Below, in pieces: positions 18,729 through 29,778 of a stretch of DNA of 64,000 nt (its first letter is position 1; each line of letters starts with the position of its first letter). The notes beneath the pieces were generated by a model that had not been told where the DNA came from, searched no databases, and saw only the letters and a program-made list of their open reading frames with translations. The position numbers and the translations under genes are program-made. The stretch is taken from the NCBI GenBank assembly GCA_020846635.1, contig JADLDO010000015.1, positions 1 through 64,000 of the forward strand. The letters are read 5' to 3'. The DNA comes from Caldilineaceae bacterium. Lineage in GTDB: Bacteria > Chloroflexota > Anaerolineae > Caldilineales > Caldilineaceae.

Positions 18729-18764
18729 AACCCTCCCGGAAGCTCAGAAGCTTCCGAGAGGGTT
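18729..18764. repeat. Dispersed hairpin family copy inside ABC operon A
   Basis: AACCCTCCCGGAAGCT (18729-18744) and its complement with one mismatch (18749-18764), with a 4-base loop. It lies 19 bases after the MalG-like gene and before the binding-protein gene on the minus strand. No T-tract follows, so it may stabilise mRNA ends rather than terminate. Confidence 0.85.
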
Positions 18765-18782
18765 GCCGTGGGTGCGATGTTG

Positions 18783-19691
18783 TTATCCCTTCAAACCTGA
18801 AGTGGCGATCCCTTCGATGAAGGTGCGCTGGGTAAAGAAGTAGAGCAGCAGGACCGGGGCCATTGTGATGACCGCACCGGCCATTTGCAGATGGAAAAGC
18901 GCCCCTGCCTCATCCAAGAAGCTCAAAAGCCCATAGGATACAGGCCGCCAGTCGGGCGTGGTCGTCACCAAAATCGGCCACGCCAGAGAGTTCCAGGAGC
19001 CGATGAAACTGAACAAGACCACGGTCATGATCGGCGCTTTGGAAAGCGGAACCATGATGCGGATCAGATAGCGCAGATGGCCCGCACCGTCGATTTGCGC
19101 CGAATCCCACAGCTCTTTGGGAATTTGTTGGAAGAACTGGCGCAGCAGAAAGATGGCAAAAGCCCCCGCCATAAAGGGGATGGTGAGCGCAGGCCAGTTG
19201 TTAAGCCAGGGAAGCGGCCCTATGCGACCCAACCATGAAACGGTGATGTAGTTGGGAATCCAGACAACGGCTTCGGGCAGCATGAGCGTCGCCAACAAAA
19301 GGTTGAACAGAAAGGTCTTGCCGGGAAACTCCATGCGCGCAAAGGCATACGCTGCCAGCGTACAAAAGATCATCTCCCCGACAAGCGTAATCAGTGTGAT
19401 CTTGATGCTGTTGCCGATATAGAGGGCAAAGTTTGCATCTTGCCAAGCGTCGAGATAATTTCCCCATTGTGGCGTGGAGGGCAGCAAGCGTCCTCCTGTG
19501 GCCTCGGTGAGATTCATGAGCGAGACGCTGACGGTATAGACAAAGGGGATCAGCGCAAGGATTGCCCCAAAGACCAGCACAATATAGATCAGGGCGTTTC
19601 CAATGGCAATGCCAGGGTTATTTTCTTTGCGCGCCGTGACGCTCTGCGCTTGAGTGACTGAGTTGGACGAAGCAGAAAGCTGGCTAGCCAT
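18783..19691 (-). CDS. ABC importer A: MalG/UgpE-type permease
   Basis: A 302-residue inner-membrane permease with six predicted helices. The cytoplasmic EAA loop, where the ATPase docks, reads [20 protein letters not shown] with MVPLSKAP following. A periplasmic segment with [13 protein letters not shown] is typical of MalG relatives. ATG 19691 overlaps the end of the preceding permease gene by 8 bases (ATGGCTAG), implying translational coupling. A TTG at 19712 would add seven residues. It works with the larger permease and the binding protein of the same operon. Confidence 0.93.
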   Translation of the reverse strand: MASQLSASSNSVTQAQSVTARKENNPGIAIGNALIYIVLVFGAILALIPFVYTVSVSLMNLTEATGGRLLPSTPQWGNYLDAWQDANFALYIGNSIKITLITLVGEMIFCTLAAYAFARMEFPGKTFLFNLLLATLMLPEAVVWIPNYITVSWLGRIGPLPWLNNWPALTIPFMAGAFAIFLLRQFFQQIPKELWDSAQIDGAGHLRYLIRIMVPLSKAPIMTVVLFSFIGSWNSLAWPILVTTTPDWRPVSYGLLSFLDEAGALFHLQMAGAVITMAPVLLLYFFTQRTFIEGIATSGLKG

Positions 19692-21405
19692 AGAAAACTC
19701 GCTCGCTGGCAATACGGTTGTTGATCGCGGTCAGGGCAAGAATGATGACTAAGAGCAAAATCGCCAATGCCGACGCATACCCGTAGCGTGTCGTCTCCCG
19801 AAAGAGCGCAAAAATAACGACACTGGCGGTGTCGGTTGTGCCCAGGGCGGCGGGTGTGCGTAGCACATAAATATGGTTAAAGGCTTTGAAAGTGCCAATC
19901 ACCGAATAGAGGGTTAAGAAATAGATGGTTGGCGAAAGCAAGGGCATGGTGATATAGCGGAAAATCGCCCAGCGTCCTGCGCCATCCATCGCTCCCGCCT
20001 CATAGACATCACGCGGGATGCTGCCCAATCCGGCCATGAAGATGACTGTGTTAAAGCCGACAAAGGTCCAGACCCCATAGACCATGATGACGATCAGCGA
20101 CAGACTCGGCCCGGCGATCCATTCGGGCAGTGTGACGCTGTTCCCCAGCAGCAGTTGAAAGACCCCCGTTGGCTCGCTTAACCATCTCATGGGGTCGCCC
20201 CCGAAGAAGCTGATGAGGCTGTTGAGGGGTGTGCTTGGACGGCTGGAGAAGAGGATGCGAAAGACGGCAGCCGTACCGACAAAGGGCGCAATGTAGGGGA
20301 TAAAGTAGATCATGCGAAAGACCGACTTCCCCTTAATGTCCTGGAAGAGCAGCACTGCCAACAGAAGGGCAATGGCAAGCTGTGCGGGAATTGTGCCTAA
20401 TGAGTACCAGAAGGTGTTGATGACACCAAGCCACCAGCGACGATCCCCCGCGGCCAGTACAACCGGCAGTTCGCCAATCAAGAACCAGGCTCCCACCAGC
20501 AGCATCGCCGCCGCGCCCAAGCGCCAAACAAACCCCAGATTGCTCGCGCGCCTGCTTGCGCTCTCCCACAGCCACCAGGCGATGCCCAAAAGCAAAAAGC
20601 CTGCGCTCATGGTCAGGATGTTGGCCCACAAATCCAATGGCGTGCCGTCTGCAATCGCTTCGGCATAGGCATTGCTGATCTCTGTCCAGGTGAGCCAAGC
20701 CAGGAGAGCCGCCAACCCCAACATCACCGTGGCGTTGATAAATGGCCCGGCATAGTTGTTGGCAGGTCGTGTGCCGCTGCGCTGGCGACCAATCCAATAG
20801 AGCAGACCCACCCCAATGGCTAGCACCAACAAAGAACCCCACAGCGCAAGCTGAACCGACGGAGTCATAAAGGCTTCGCCGATGAGCCTGCGGAAGTTTT
20901 CGGGTGTGTTATTGCGTCCACGTAACTGCCCTGGGACTTCGAGCAGCAGCGGCAGCGTGTGGAAGATAAAGTAGACAAGCCCCAACAACCCCGCACCGGT
21001 AATAATTCCTGATGTTGCCCAGCGCCACACGTTTTCGTTGCGCTCGCGGGCCAACGTCACTGCCTCGACGATGCCACGAAAGGCAAGAAAAATCAGCAGC
21101 GCCGCGATCCAGAAGAAAAGGACATAGGCGAGGTCGCCAATCGCCTGGACATAGTTGCCCAGACCGTTATAGGGGCCAATGATGTTGTTGAGACCGCGCC
21201 GTGTGCTCTCGAAGCCGGCAAAGAGAAGTGGAAAGAGGCCAAAAAGACCTACAATGAGGAAGGAAGGAAGGAGGAATGCATAGGCAAGAATCGCTTCACG
21301 GATGCGCCGCCCTTGATGCCCCGCCATCCAACGGGTACGCGCCGAGACGGTGGAAGTGGGCTCTGTTTTGCGAGTCAACAAGGTGCTGTCCACGGATTTT
21401 TCCAT
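19684..21405 (-). CDS. ABC importer A: MalF/UgpA-type permease with large N-terminal insertion
   Basis: A 573-residue permease, nearly twice the usual 290-320. Residues 1-65 hold the usual first helix ([20 protein letters not shown]), and residues from about 330 to the end hold the normal transporter core, with the EAA loop [18 protein letters not shown] at about 468-485. Between them, about 250 residues form five or so extra hydrophobic helices with short loops. E. coli MalF also has a long insertion, but that one is a soluble periplasmic domain; this one looks membrane-embedded. It is first in the operon and overlaps the next permease gene by 8 bases. The function of the insertion is unknown. 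Confidence 0.88.
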   Translation of the reverse strand: MEKSVDSTLLTRKTEPTSTVSARTRWMAGHQGRRIREAILAYAFLLPSFLIVGLFGLFPLLFAGFESTRRGLNNIIGPYNGLGNYVQAIGDLAYVLFFWIAALLIFLAFRGIVEAVTLARERNENVWRWATSGIITGAGLLGLVYFIFHTLPLLLEVPGQLRGRNNTPENFRRLIGEAFMTPSVQLALWGSLLVLAIGVGLLYWIGRQRSGTRPANNYAGPFINATVMLGLAALLAWLTWTEISNAYAEAIADGTPLDLWANILTMSAGFLLLGIAWWLWESASRRASNLGFVWRLGAAAMLLVGAWFLIGELPVVLAAGDRRWWLGVINTFWYSLGTIPAQLAIALLLAVLLFQDIKGKSVFRMIYFIPYIAPFVGTAAVFRILFSSRPSTPLNSLISFFGGDPMRWLSEPTGVFQLLLGNSVTLPEWIAGPSLSLIVIMVYGVWTFVGFNTVIFMAGLGSIPRDVYEAGAMDGAGRWAIFRYITMPLLSPTIYFLTLYSVIGTFKAFNHIYVLRTPAALGTTDTASVVIFALFRETTRYGYASALAILLLVIILALTAINNRIASERVFYG

Positions 21406-21828
21406 CCTCTATTGACAGAATAACCGGCTGGAACTAACAGCGCTGCCATCTACCTCTCTCGCATCGTCACACGTCGCAGAGCCATACGTTGTATGGCAAT
21501 CTATCGCGTAGCCATCTATCGCGTAACGACAGCGAAGAACCCTCAAACTTGGGGACGGGATTATCAAAGAGGTTGAACAGGATGACATGATTGCAAGGTA
21601 TTCTGGATAGATTGGCATGCCGTCTGTTTGGTGATTTCACCTATAAAAAGTATAGCCTACCCAAGATAGCACGTCAACACACTGCTGTGCAGAAAAAGGC
21701 GCACTCGTTGAGCGCAAGGCAGAGCGGTATCCGCTCTGCCATCAAAAGCCATCGCTCAGAGGATAGCAAAGCTATATTAACGAATACAGTAACCTCACCC
21801 ACCTAGATTGTTAACAGGTTGTTAGGAC
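21406..21828. other. Gene-free region upstream of ABC operon A, with repeats
   Basis: No gene seen. Near the ABC operon start lie a perfect inverted repeat, GCCATAC-gtt-GTATGGC (21481-21497), and a 15-base direct repeat (atctatcgcgta at 21499-21510 and 21514-21525). Their position 75-120 bases before the first permease suggests an operator cluster for sugar control; the regulator is not known. Confidence 0.45.
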
Positions 21829-24267
21829 TTAACTCACGTTACGCACGCGTCGGGCACTCCAGACCAATACAGCAACACCCATCAGCCCCAGCCCTGCCAA
21901 CACTTGGCCCCAGCGCCACCCAAGCGGGCGAAAGTGGAGTTCGACCGTGGATTCTCCAGCGGGGATTGGAACGGCGCGCAGCGAGCCATTGGCATGAATT
22001 ACCATTTGCTCCATCGTCTGCTCATCACCCTCGACTGTGGTGTGGACTGTGGCTTGCCAGCCGGGATACCAGAGTTCGCTGAGGACGAGAAAGCCTGCTG
22101 CCGCGGCATTTACGTGAAAGGTGAGCGAGCTGCTGGTGGCAGCGCTGAGGGTCGCTTGGCTGGAGCCGGGATCAAGGGGGCCGGTAAGCGGGCCATAGGG
22201 TGTGGAACCTGCCAGTTCCTCGTTGTCGAGAAGGATGACAGTCGCCAGCGGATCAAAGTCCGGCGCTTGTATTTGGCTCAAGGCATTGGCGACATCGCTT
22301 GCTACACGCGCATCGTGTACAACCCATGCCCGCGGCATAAACGTACTGTTGCTGTAGACGGCTAAATCACCGGGCGCGTCAAAGGCCAACTCGAATTTGC
22401 CTTCGGGGAGGAGTGTGCCGTCGCGCACGATGACATATTTAACGTTGAGCATGTCATAGGCGCGCGTGGCGCGCCCGCCCGTGGCTTCCCATTGCGCTTG
22501 CCACTGCTGCAATGCCAAAGGATTGACAATGCCCCCCACATCCTCCAGGCCATAGAGCGCGGCGGTATCGGGCTGCCAAAGGCTGTCGATGTCGGTGCGG
22601 GTGTCGATGCGGAAACGGTCGGGGTCGGCGCGCAGAAAATCGACAATGGCAGGATGCTCAAAGCCAATCGTAGGGTCAAGCGGGCTAACGTCGGTGTAGG
22701 CTCCGGCGGAGGTCAGGTCAAAGAAAAGGAGTGCGATCAGCAAGCCGGCTGCGGTCATGCTCGACCACCAACCGGCGCGCAACCCCGCCACCACAGCCCA
22801 GGTTCCCAGCCACCAGAGCGCGGCGAAAACCAATGCCAGAAGCGCCACCGAGGCGCGTAGAAATGTGGTTTCGCTCTCTTGCGTCAAAAAGAGAGTCAGG
22901 TAGCCCAGGGGGAGGATGATGGCGAACCAGAGTTGTGCGCCACGGCGAAGCAGGCCGCGCCAGTGGATGCCTCCTGTGCCTGCCAGCGCGTCTTGCCCGG
23001 TACGCAAGAGAATATTCACGCCCACTGCTGCGACCACGGCGATGCCCAGGTTCCAGAGGATGAGAGCGCGGGCAGGGGCGCGCATTTGCGCCAGCGGGGG
23101 AATCAGCAGCGTCAGCCAACCGTGGAGGATGGCATAGACGCCCAGGGCTGTTCCTAAGCCAATCGCGGCGATTCCTATCCAGGGCCAGAGGCGGCGGCGC
23201 AGGTCGCTGGGGGCCATGAGCAGCGCGCCCACTGCCAAGAGCGCAGTGGCAACGCCGGCAAAGGGAGTCTCAACGCGATCCCATAAGCTCCAGTGCAGCG
23301 CGGGGCCGCGGCCAAAAAAGCCAGGGGTCAGCACGCCGATCAGTTGCGTGGGGGCCAAAGAAAAGGCGGTTGTGTCCTGATAATTGAAGCCGCTGCGCTC
23401 CGTATAGGCGGTTAGCTCAATCGCGGGGAGCAGAATCGGGGCAGTAAGCAAGAGGGCAAGAATGCCCACGATTGCCAGTCGCAAGGCGCTCGCCCCCACC
23501 CCGCGCCAACCATCCTCTCGCCATTGGCTGAACGCCCAGCCAAGCGTGTAGATGCCCAGCGCCAGCCCCAAGTAGAGGCTGCTTTGGGCATGACCGGCAT
23601 AATTTGCCAGCGCAAAGAGGAGGCTCGCCACTGCCAACCAGATTCCTCCTCTATCATCCCTGTTGGCAAGCCCGCGACTGTAGACCGCCAGCACCCAGGG
23701 CAGCCAACTGAGAAGCGCGATCAGGTTGAGGTTGCCCAGATGGACCAGGAAAGAATCACAAAACATGAAGGCCAGCGCGCCAAAGATCGCGGCGGGGCGA
23801 CTGACGGGCGTGTTGGGCCAGCCCAATGTGCGTAAGAGCAGATACATGCCGATCCCGGCCCAGGCAATATGGCCCAGGACAAGCCACTGCATGGTGGGAT
23901 AGCCAAAGTTCGGCTGCAACAGAAAAAGCAGGAGGTTGGGTGGATAGAGAAAGCCCGCTTGGATGTCACTGATAAAGGGTGCGCCCCCATAGAGCGTGGG
24001 GTTCCACAAGGGCAGCGTTCCGCGGGCAAGTTCGGCTGCGGCAAAGTGGTAGGTGGGAAAGAGAAAGCTGACCAGATCGCCGCCATCTGCCGGTTGGTAG
24101 ACATCGCCGCTCACCACGCGCCAGAAGAAGGCCAGGGTCGCCAGCACCAGCCCTCCCGCTGCGAGTAGATCGCGATAGAGGGTGTCCTTTGCATGATGGG
24201 TGTGACGCCGCCAGGCCCAGCCCAGAGCGACCAGCCAGATCAGCGCACAGATGAGGAGAAAGCCCAT
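21829..24267 (-). CDS. YfhO-family polytopic membrane protein
   Basis: An 812-residue membrane protein with around twelve helices, then a roughly 200-residue C-terminal beta-rich soluble region. It matches the YfhO family, GT-C type proteins linked to lipoteichoic acid or other surface glycosylation in Firmicutes: an early GGDLVSFLFPTYHFAAAELARG loop with acidic residues, PLWNPTLYGGAPFISD, and late NVKYVIVRDG and LSELWYPGWQATV. It probably transfers a sugar from a polyprenyl carrier outside the membrane. It is monocistronic and divergent from plsX. Substrate unknown. Confidence 0.8.
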   Translation of the reverse strand: MGFLLICALIWLVALGWAWRRHTHHAKDTLYRDLLAAGGLVLATLAFFWRVVSGDVYQPADGGDLVSFLFPTYHFAAAELARGTLPLWNPTLYGGAPFISDIQAGFLYPPNLLLFLLQPNFGYPTMQWLVLGHIAWAGIGMYLLLRTLGWPNTPVSRPAAIFGALAFMFCDSFLVHLGNLNLIALLSWLPWVLAVYSRGLANRDDRGGIWLAVASLLFALANYAGHAQSSLYLGLALGIYTLGWAFSQWREDGWRGVGASALRLAIVGILALLLTAPILLPAIELTAYTERSGFNYQDTTAFSLAPTQLIGVLTPGFFGRGPALHWSLWDRVETPFAGVATALLAVGALLMAPSDLRRRLWPWIGIAAIGLGTALGVYAILHGWLTLLIPPLAQMRAPARALILWNLGIAVVAAVGVNILLRTGQDALAGTGGIHWRGLLRRGAQLWFAIILPLGYLTLFLTQESETTFLRASVALLALVFAALWWLGTWAVVAGLRAGWWSSMTAAGLLIALLFFDLTSAGAYTDVSPLDPTIGFEHPAIVDFLRADPDRFRIDTRTDIDSLWQPDTAALYGLEDVGGIVNPLALQQWQAQWEATGGRATRAYDMLNVKYVIVRDGTLLPEGKFELAFDAPGDLAVYSNSTFMPRAWVVHDARVASDVANALSQIQAPDFDPLATVILLDNEELAGSTPYGPLTGPLDPGSSQATLSAATSSSLTFHVNAAAAGFLVLSELWYPGWQATVHTTVEGDEQTMEQMVIHANGSLRAVPIPAGESTVELHFRPLGWRWGQVLAGLGLMGVAVLVWSARRVRNVS

Positions 24268-24495
24268 AGATTCCTTATCATATTCGTGAAACGAATTGCC
24301 ATGATAGGCCCATCGAAACAGCTATGCTATACTACACAATCGCTGCACCGCTGGCAAAGCGGGCGCAACTTCTCGTGCATGGAAGTGTTTTTCCAAATGC
24401 ATAAATTCGTGCCGGAGGGGTAGGGGGCAAGTTGGACTTGGTTCGTTGCCTCGAAGGTAGGGCATGAGTATTTAGAGAAGGAACATTCGCACCTT

Positions 24496-25542
24496 ATGAA
24501 CATCGCACTCGATGTAATGGGCGGGGATCATGGCCCAGGCGAGATCATCGCTGGAGCCGTGGAAGCCGCGCGTGCCTACAAGATCACCATTTCACTGGTC
24601 GGTAAGCCTGATCTGATCCAGGCTGAACTCTTAAAACATAACACCGCGGGGCTGAAACTGCCGGTTGTTGCGGCAACGCAGGTGATCGAGATGGAGGACA
24701 AGCCCGCCAACGCAGTGCGCGCCAAGCCGGATAGCTCGATGGTCGTCGCCTCCAAGATGGTGCATAACCATGAGGCGCAAGCCTTTGTCACCGCGGGCAA
24801 TACAGGCGGCGCGCTGGCCGCGGGTATCTTCCAGGTCGGGCGTATTCCCGGTATTCTGCGCCCGGCCTTGATTTCGCCCTTCCCAACCCATCGCGGTTTC
24901 TGTGTGATCTTGGATATTGGGGCCAACGCCGATGTGCGCCCCGAGCATTTGCAGCAATTCGCCATCATGGGCAGCATCTATGCCAAGCATGTCATGGGAG
25001 TGAACAATCCTACTGTGCGTATTTTGAGCAATGGCGAAGAAGAAGGAAAGGGCAACCAAACGGTGATTGGGGCCTATAATGTGCTGGCAGCTACCCCAGG
25101 CATTAATTTCAAAGGCAATGTGGAAAGCAAAGAGATCGTCGAGGGGGGCGTCGATGTGGTTGTTACCGATGGCTTCACCGGCAATATCTTTATCAAAACA
25201 GCCGAAGCAACAGCCAAACTGATGCAGCGGGTGATGGTCGAGGAATTGACTGCCGGGCCAATCAGCAGCATGGGCGCGTTTTTGGCGCAAGCCGCGCTGC
25301 GCCGCGTGCGTGCGCGTATGGATGACAGCCAATATGGGGGTGCTGTCCTGTTGGGGCTCAACGGTATGGTGGTTGTGGCGCATGGGCGCAGTCGCGCCAA
25401 TGCCATCTGTCACGCCATTCGTGTTGCCAAACAAGGTATTGAGCAGAATTTGGTGGGCAAGATTGGCGAGGTTGTCAAATCTGCCTCGTCCCCTGTGATG
25501 GGACAGATCGATGATAGCGCCCTTTCGACGGTGGCTACCTGA
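24496..25542 (+). CDS. plsX: Phosphate acyltransferase PlsX
   Basis: A 348-residue enzyme that converts acyl-ACP and phosphate to acyl-phosphate, the first step of phospholipid synthesis in the PlsX/PlsY pathway. Diagnostic motifs are [11 protein letters not shown] (residues 4-14), [18 protein letters not shown], and VVTDGFTGN. Length is typical (330-350). No fabD, fabH, acpP or plsY is next to it, unlike the common arrangement. The ATG at 24496 has a weak, rather distant AAGGA upstream. Confidence 0.95.
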   Translation: MNIALDVMGGDHGPGEIIAGAVEAARAYKITISLVGKPDLIQAELLKHNTAGLKLPVVAATQVIEMEDKPANAVRAKPDSSMVVASKMVHNHEAQAFVTAGNTGGALAAGIFQVGRIPGILRPALISPFPTHRGFCVILDIGANADVRPEHLQQFAIMGSIYAKHVMGVNNPTVRILSNGEEEGKGNQTVIGAYNVLAATPGINFKGNVESKEIVEGGVDVVVTDGFTGNIFIKTAEATAKLMQRVMVEELTAGPISSMGAFLAQAALRRVRARMDDSQYGGAVLLGLNGMVVVAHGRSRANAICHAIRVAKQGIEQNLVGKIGEVVKSASSPVMGQIDDSALSTVAT

Positions 25543-25686
25543 TTCAAGGCTTCCAATGAGCGTATCGCCAACGGTGAATTGTTGCGACTCATGAACGGTG
25601 CGGTTTGTTGAAGTATACTGACGAATGGTTGATTTACCCACTTTTCCGGCTGCGCCACCTGGCCCAGCTCATTGAGAGAAATTTTT

Positions 25687-26517
25687 ATGAAACTCTATCG
25701 CAACGTTTCTGAGATTCGTCGCAAAGAAGGCTTGGGCCGCCGCCTGAGTCTGATTGGCCTGGGTATTCTGTTTATCGGCCTGCTCGCCAGCTTTGTGCCC
25801 AGTTGGTTTCCACCTTCGGAAGACCCTTCTGTCACAGTCAGCGCCCCTGTCCGCTTTCTTCAGACCTATTGGACCTGGATTAGCTTTGCCGCGCTGCCAT
25901 TGGGCTTTATCTTTGCCAGTTTTGGCAGCTACTTCATCAACCGCTTTGCGCGGCGGCGCTGGCCTGGCATCAAGACCATCGCGCGCCCCGATGAGGTGCT
26001 TGAGCGCAGCATGAAGGGCTTTGACGACAAGTATGCCTATTTTGCGTGGAGCCTGCCCGCCAATCATGTGCTTGTGGGGCCAAGCGGTGTAATGGTGCTG
26101 GCGGTACGCAGCGACCGCGGCAAGGTGACGGTGCAAGGCGACAAATGGCGCGAACCCTTCAATCTGGGACGCTTTTTCACCGTCTTTGCGCGTGAAGGGG
26201 TCGGCAATCCGGCATTGGAGTTGGAAGATCAAATTCGCAAACTACGCGCGTTGATCGAGCAGGCTCCGTTGCCGAATGGGGTAAGTGCTGAGACGATCCC
26301 GATTGAGCCGGTGGCGGTTTTCCTCAATCCTGAGATGCAGATCACGCTGGAGAATCCTTCTGTCGCCGTGTTGCGCGCCGACCAACTCAAGGATTATGTG
26401 CGGCGGCGTACGCGCGAGGTGAAGGTGTCGCCCGCGACGATGCGCGCGGTGAGTGACTATTTGGCGAGCCACAGCGACCACCAAACCACAATGACCACCG
26501 CTACTGCCGCGGCATAA
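25687..26517 (+). CDS. Membrane protein with a NERD-like soluble domain
   Basis: A 276-residue protein with two membrane segments (about residues 20-40 and 60-85) followed by a cytosolic domain. The segment VLVGPSGVMVLAVRSDRGKVTVQGDKW resembles the core of nuclease-related (NERD) domains, but I cannot point to a complete catalytic set, so nuclease activity is doubtful. The C-terminus is Thr/Ala-rich. ATG 25687 was chosen as the first ATG (gagagaaa upstream). It lies 145 bases after plsX and before a toxin-antitoxin pair. Function unknown. Confidence 0.6.
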   Translation: MKLYRNVSEIRRKEGLGRRLSLIGLGILFIGLLASFVPSWFPPSEDPSVTVSAPVRFLQTYWTWISFAALPLGFIFASFGSYFINRFARRRWPGIKTIARPDEVLERSMKGFDDKYAYFAWSLPANHVLVGPSGVMVLAVRSDRGKVTVQGDKWREPFNLGRFFTVFAREGVGNPALELEDQIRKLRALIEQAPLPNGVSAETIPIEPVAVFLNPEMQITLENPSVAVLRADQLKDYVRRRTREVKVSPATMRAVSDYLASHSDHQTTMTTATAAA

Positions 26518-26572
26518 GGCTTTTTCTGAGGGCTTGATCAGGCAGGATGTTCTATAATCGGTAACAGGAGCC

Positions 26573-26953
26573 TTGAAAGCGAGGAAATCCTTTACGCACC
26601 CAACAGCCCTTCGATCAATCTCCAAAGCCGATCTAGTCCTGTTCTGCCAGCGTTGGCAAATTACAGAACTGGCCCTTTTTGGCTCGGCATTGCGCCCGGA
26701 TTTTGGGCCGGACAGTGATATTGACCTGCTTGTCACCTTTGCTCCAGGTGCGAAGTGGAGCCTGTTTGATCACATGAGCATGGAACTAGAACTGGTCGAT
26801 TTGTTCCAGCGCGAGGTCGATCTGATTGACCGTCGCGCGCTGGAGCAGGGCGCGCCTTCGCGGCGTCGGGCGGAGATTTTGAACAGCGCTCAGGTGATCT
26901 TTTTTGCCCCTGAAATAGATTCTGCCCCTGAAATAGACCATGCGGTCAGATAA
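26573..26953 (+). CDS. MntA-like nucleotidyltransferase antitoxin
   Basis: A 126-residue minimal nucleotidyltransferase of the kind that pairs with HepT toxins. The motif LFGSALRPDFGPDSDIDLLV (residues 35-54) gives Gly37-Ser38 and metal ligands Asp49 and Asp51. MntA proteins AMPylate a Tyr of the partner toxin and so silence it. The only start I can see is TTG, with AGGAG only two bases upstream; a TATAAT box at 26553-26558 would give a very short leader. The 3' end contains an 18-base duplicated segment (tgcccctgaaatagattc), and the gene overlaps the HepT frame by 14 bases. The catalytic set is intact. Confidence 0.8.
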   Translation: MKARKSFTHPTALRSISKADLVLFCQRWQITELALFGSALRPDFGPDSDIDLLVTFAPGAKWSLFDHMSMELELVDLFQREVDLIDRRALEQGAPSRRRAEILNSAQVIFFAPEIDSAPEIDHAVR

Positions 26954-27281
26954 CGAAACGTTGGTTGACATTGTCCGCGCGGGCCGTCGTATCCAGCTTT
27001 TCATTGTAGGAATGTCAGTTGAGGAGTTCTTGGCTGACATTAAGACCCAAGCAGCGGTTCAGCATCAGCTTCTAGTGCTTGGTGAGGCGACCAAACGCAT
27101 TTCCGATACTTTTCGCGTCCAACATTCAGAAATCCCGTAGTCGCCAATGGCCCGTATGCGCGACAAACTGATTCACGCGTATGATGTGGTCAACCAAGAT
27201 GAGGTCTGGCGTACAGCGACTGAAGATATTCCGGCATTGCTCGCCCAACTAGAGCCACTTATTTCAGACACACCCTCATGA
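26940..27281 (+). pseudogene. HepT-like RNase toxin (DUF86) interrupted by in-frame amber codon
   Basis: Reading from ATG 26940, a HepT/DUF86 protein runs for 66 codons, meets TAG at 27138-27140, then continues in the same frame to TGA at 27279-27281 (113 codons in all). Homologues have IPW at this point, so the TAG most simply replaces TGG by one base change. The part after the stop carries the catalytic RX4HXY motif (RDKLIHAY) and the C-terminal helix (VWRTATEDIPALLAQLE). Without readthrough the toxin lacks its active site. The antitoxin gene is intact and overlaps by 14 bases. A sequencing error or programmed readthrough are the alternatives. Confidence 0.8.
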
Positions 27282-27299
27282 GCGTCAAGGGGATTGCCG

Positions 27300-28274
27300 C
27301 TATGATCCCCGCACCACTCGCGTCCCCGTCTCTCCATGCAGCGCATGCCCCAAGTTTTCTGGATTTGTAATTAGCGCATAGGCATCGGGGTTCTGGCTCT
27401 GCTTTAGAAAGCGGATGCACGCCTCGATCTTGGGCTTCATGCTGCCGGGCGCAAAGTGCCCTTCATCCATATAGTGCTGTGCCTCGCTGATGGTCATCTG
27501 CGCCAGGTTGTGCTGGTTGGGCTTGCGGAAGTTGAGCGCCACCTGCTCTACGCCGGTGCTGATTAGAAAGAGATCGGCATGGATGCGGCTGGCGAGCAGG
27601 CTGCTGCCCAAGTCCTTGTCCACGACCGCGGCTGTGCCGCGCAACTCCCCCTGGCTGTTGCGTGTGACCGGGATGCCGCCACCCCCCATTGCGATCACAA
27701 TCCAACCCGCGGCCACAGCTTCGGCAATAGCGGCTTCCTCGATAATCTCCACCGGCTGGGGAGATGCAATCACCCGCCGCCAGCCGCGCCCCGCATCCTC
27801 CACCACCTGCCAGCCTTCCGCCTCAAAGCGGCGCGCTGTGGCCTCGTCCAGGAAACCGCCAATCGGCTTTGAAGGCTTGAGAAAGGCGGGATCATCGCTC
27901 TCCACGCGCGTCTGTGTGATCAACGTCACACACTGGCGCGGCATCTTGCGCTGGAAGAATTCATTGTTTAGCGTCTGTTGCAGCATATAGCCAATTGCGC
28001 CTTGTGTGTCGGCGACAATGAGGTCAATGGGCGTGGTATGAACTTCTAGCATCGCCAATTCGTTACGGCGCAGGATAAAGCCGACCTGTGGCCCATTGCC
28101 GTGGCTGATGACTGCATCCCAGCCACTTTCGATCAAATTAGCGATGTGGGTCGCTGTCTCCCGTACAGCATCCCACTGATGGTAGACCTCCGGTTCCTTG
28201 CTGTTCGTGATGAGCGAGTTGCCACCAATGGCAATGACGGCGAGGGGACGCTTGGCGCTGGGGCCTGTGCTCAT
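27300..28274 (-). CDS. arcC: Carbamate kinase (ArcC/YqeA type)
   Basis: A 324-residue amino-acid-kinase-fold enzyme that makes ATP and carbamate from carbamoyl phosphate and ADP (or the reverse). Motifs: IAIGGNSL near the N-terminus, SHGNGPQVG for phosphate binding, GGGGIPV, and VVDKDLGSSLLA. It lies 3 bases after a YgeY-like hydrolase gene on the same strand. In E. coli, yqeA (carbamate kinase) is close to ygeY, ygeX and ygeW in a purine/amino-acid catabolic cluster, so this pair may come from a similar pathway. No carbamoyltransferase gene is in the window. Confidence 0.94.
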   Translation of the reverse strand: MSTGPSAKRPLAVIAIGGNSLITNSKEPEVYHQWDAVRETATHIANLIESGWDAVISHGNGPQVGFILRRNELAMLEVHTTPIDLIVADTQGAIGYMLQQTLNNEFFQRKMPRQCVTLITQTRVESDDPAFLKPSKPIGGFLDEATARRFEAEGWQVVEDAGRGWRRVIASPQPVEIIEEAAIAEAVAAGWIVIAMGGGGIPVTRNSQGELRGTAAVVDKDLGSSLLASRIHADLFLISTGVEQVALNFRKPNQHNLAQMTISEAQHYMDEGHFAPGSMKPKIEACIRFLKQSQNPDAYALITNPENLGHALHGETGTRVVRGS

Positions 28275-28277
28275 TGG

Positions 28278-29495
<1,218 letters not shown>

Positions 29496-29778
29496 GAGGA
29501 ATTCCTTTGTGTGGGGTGGCGGTGGCCTGTTCTGGTATCAAGCTGGGCAACACCGCGGCGGTAGGATGGAAAACCACCGGCAGGAACACTGGGAAGCCAG
29601 CATCCTCAACCGGTGGGTGAAGGCGGCGACAAGGTATGGATGAAACTGTACTTAGTATCGCGGATTATACGCGGAGAGGGGGGAGGGTGTCAACGAGGGG
29701 CAATTTGTCCTTAACGGTTTCAGTGTTTCGGACGCAAGCAGGTGACGCTGAATGTCCCGCCGTAATCACTGCTATCAC

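Noticed and set aside
29544..29557. T-box-like string GGGCAACACCGCGG on the plus strand
   Set aside because: No plus-strand gene follows for more than 2 kb, and no stem I or specifier region is visible before it; it overlaps the upstream region of the minus-strand hydrolase.
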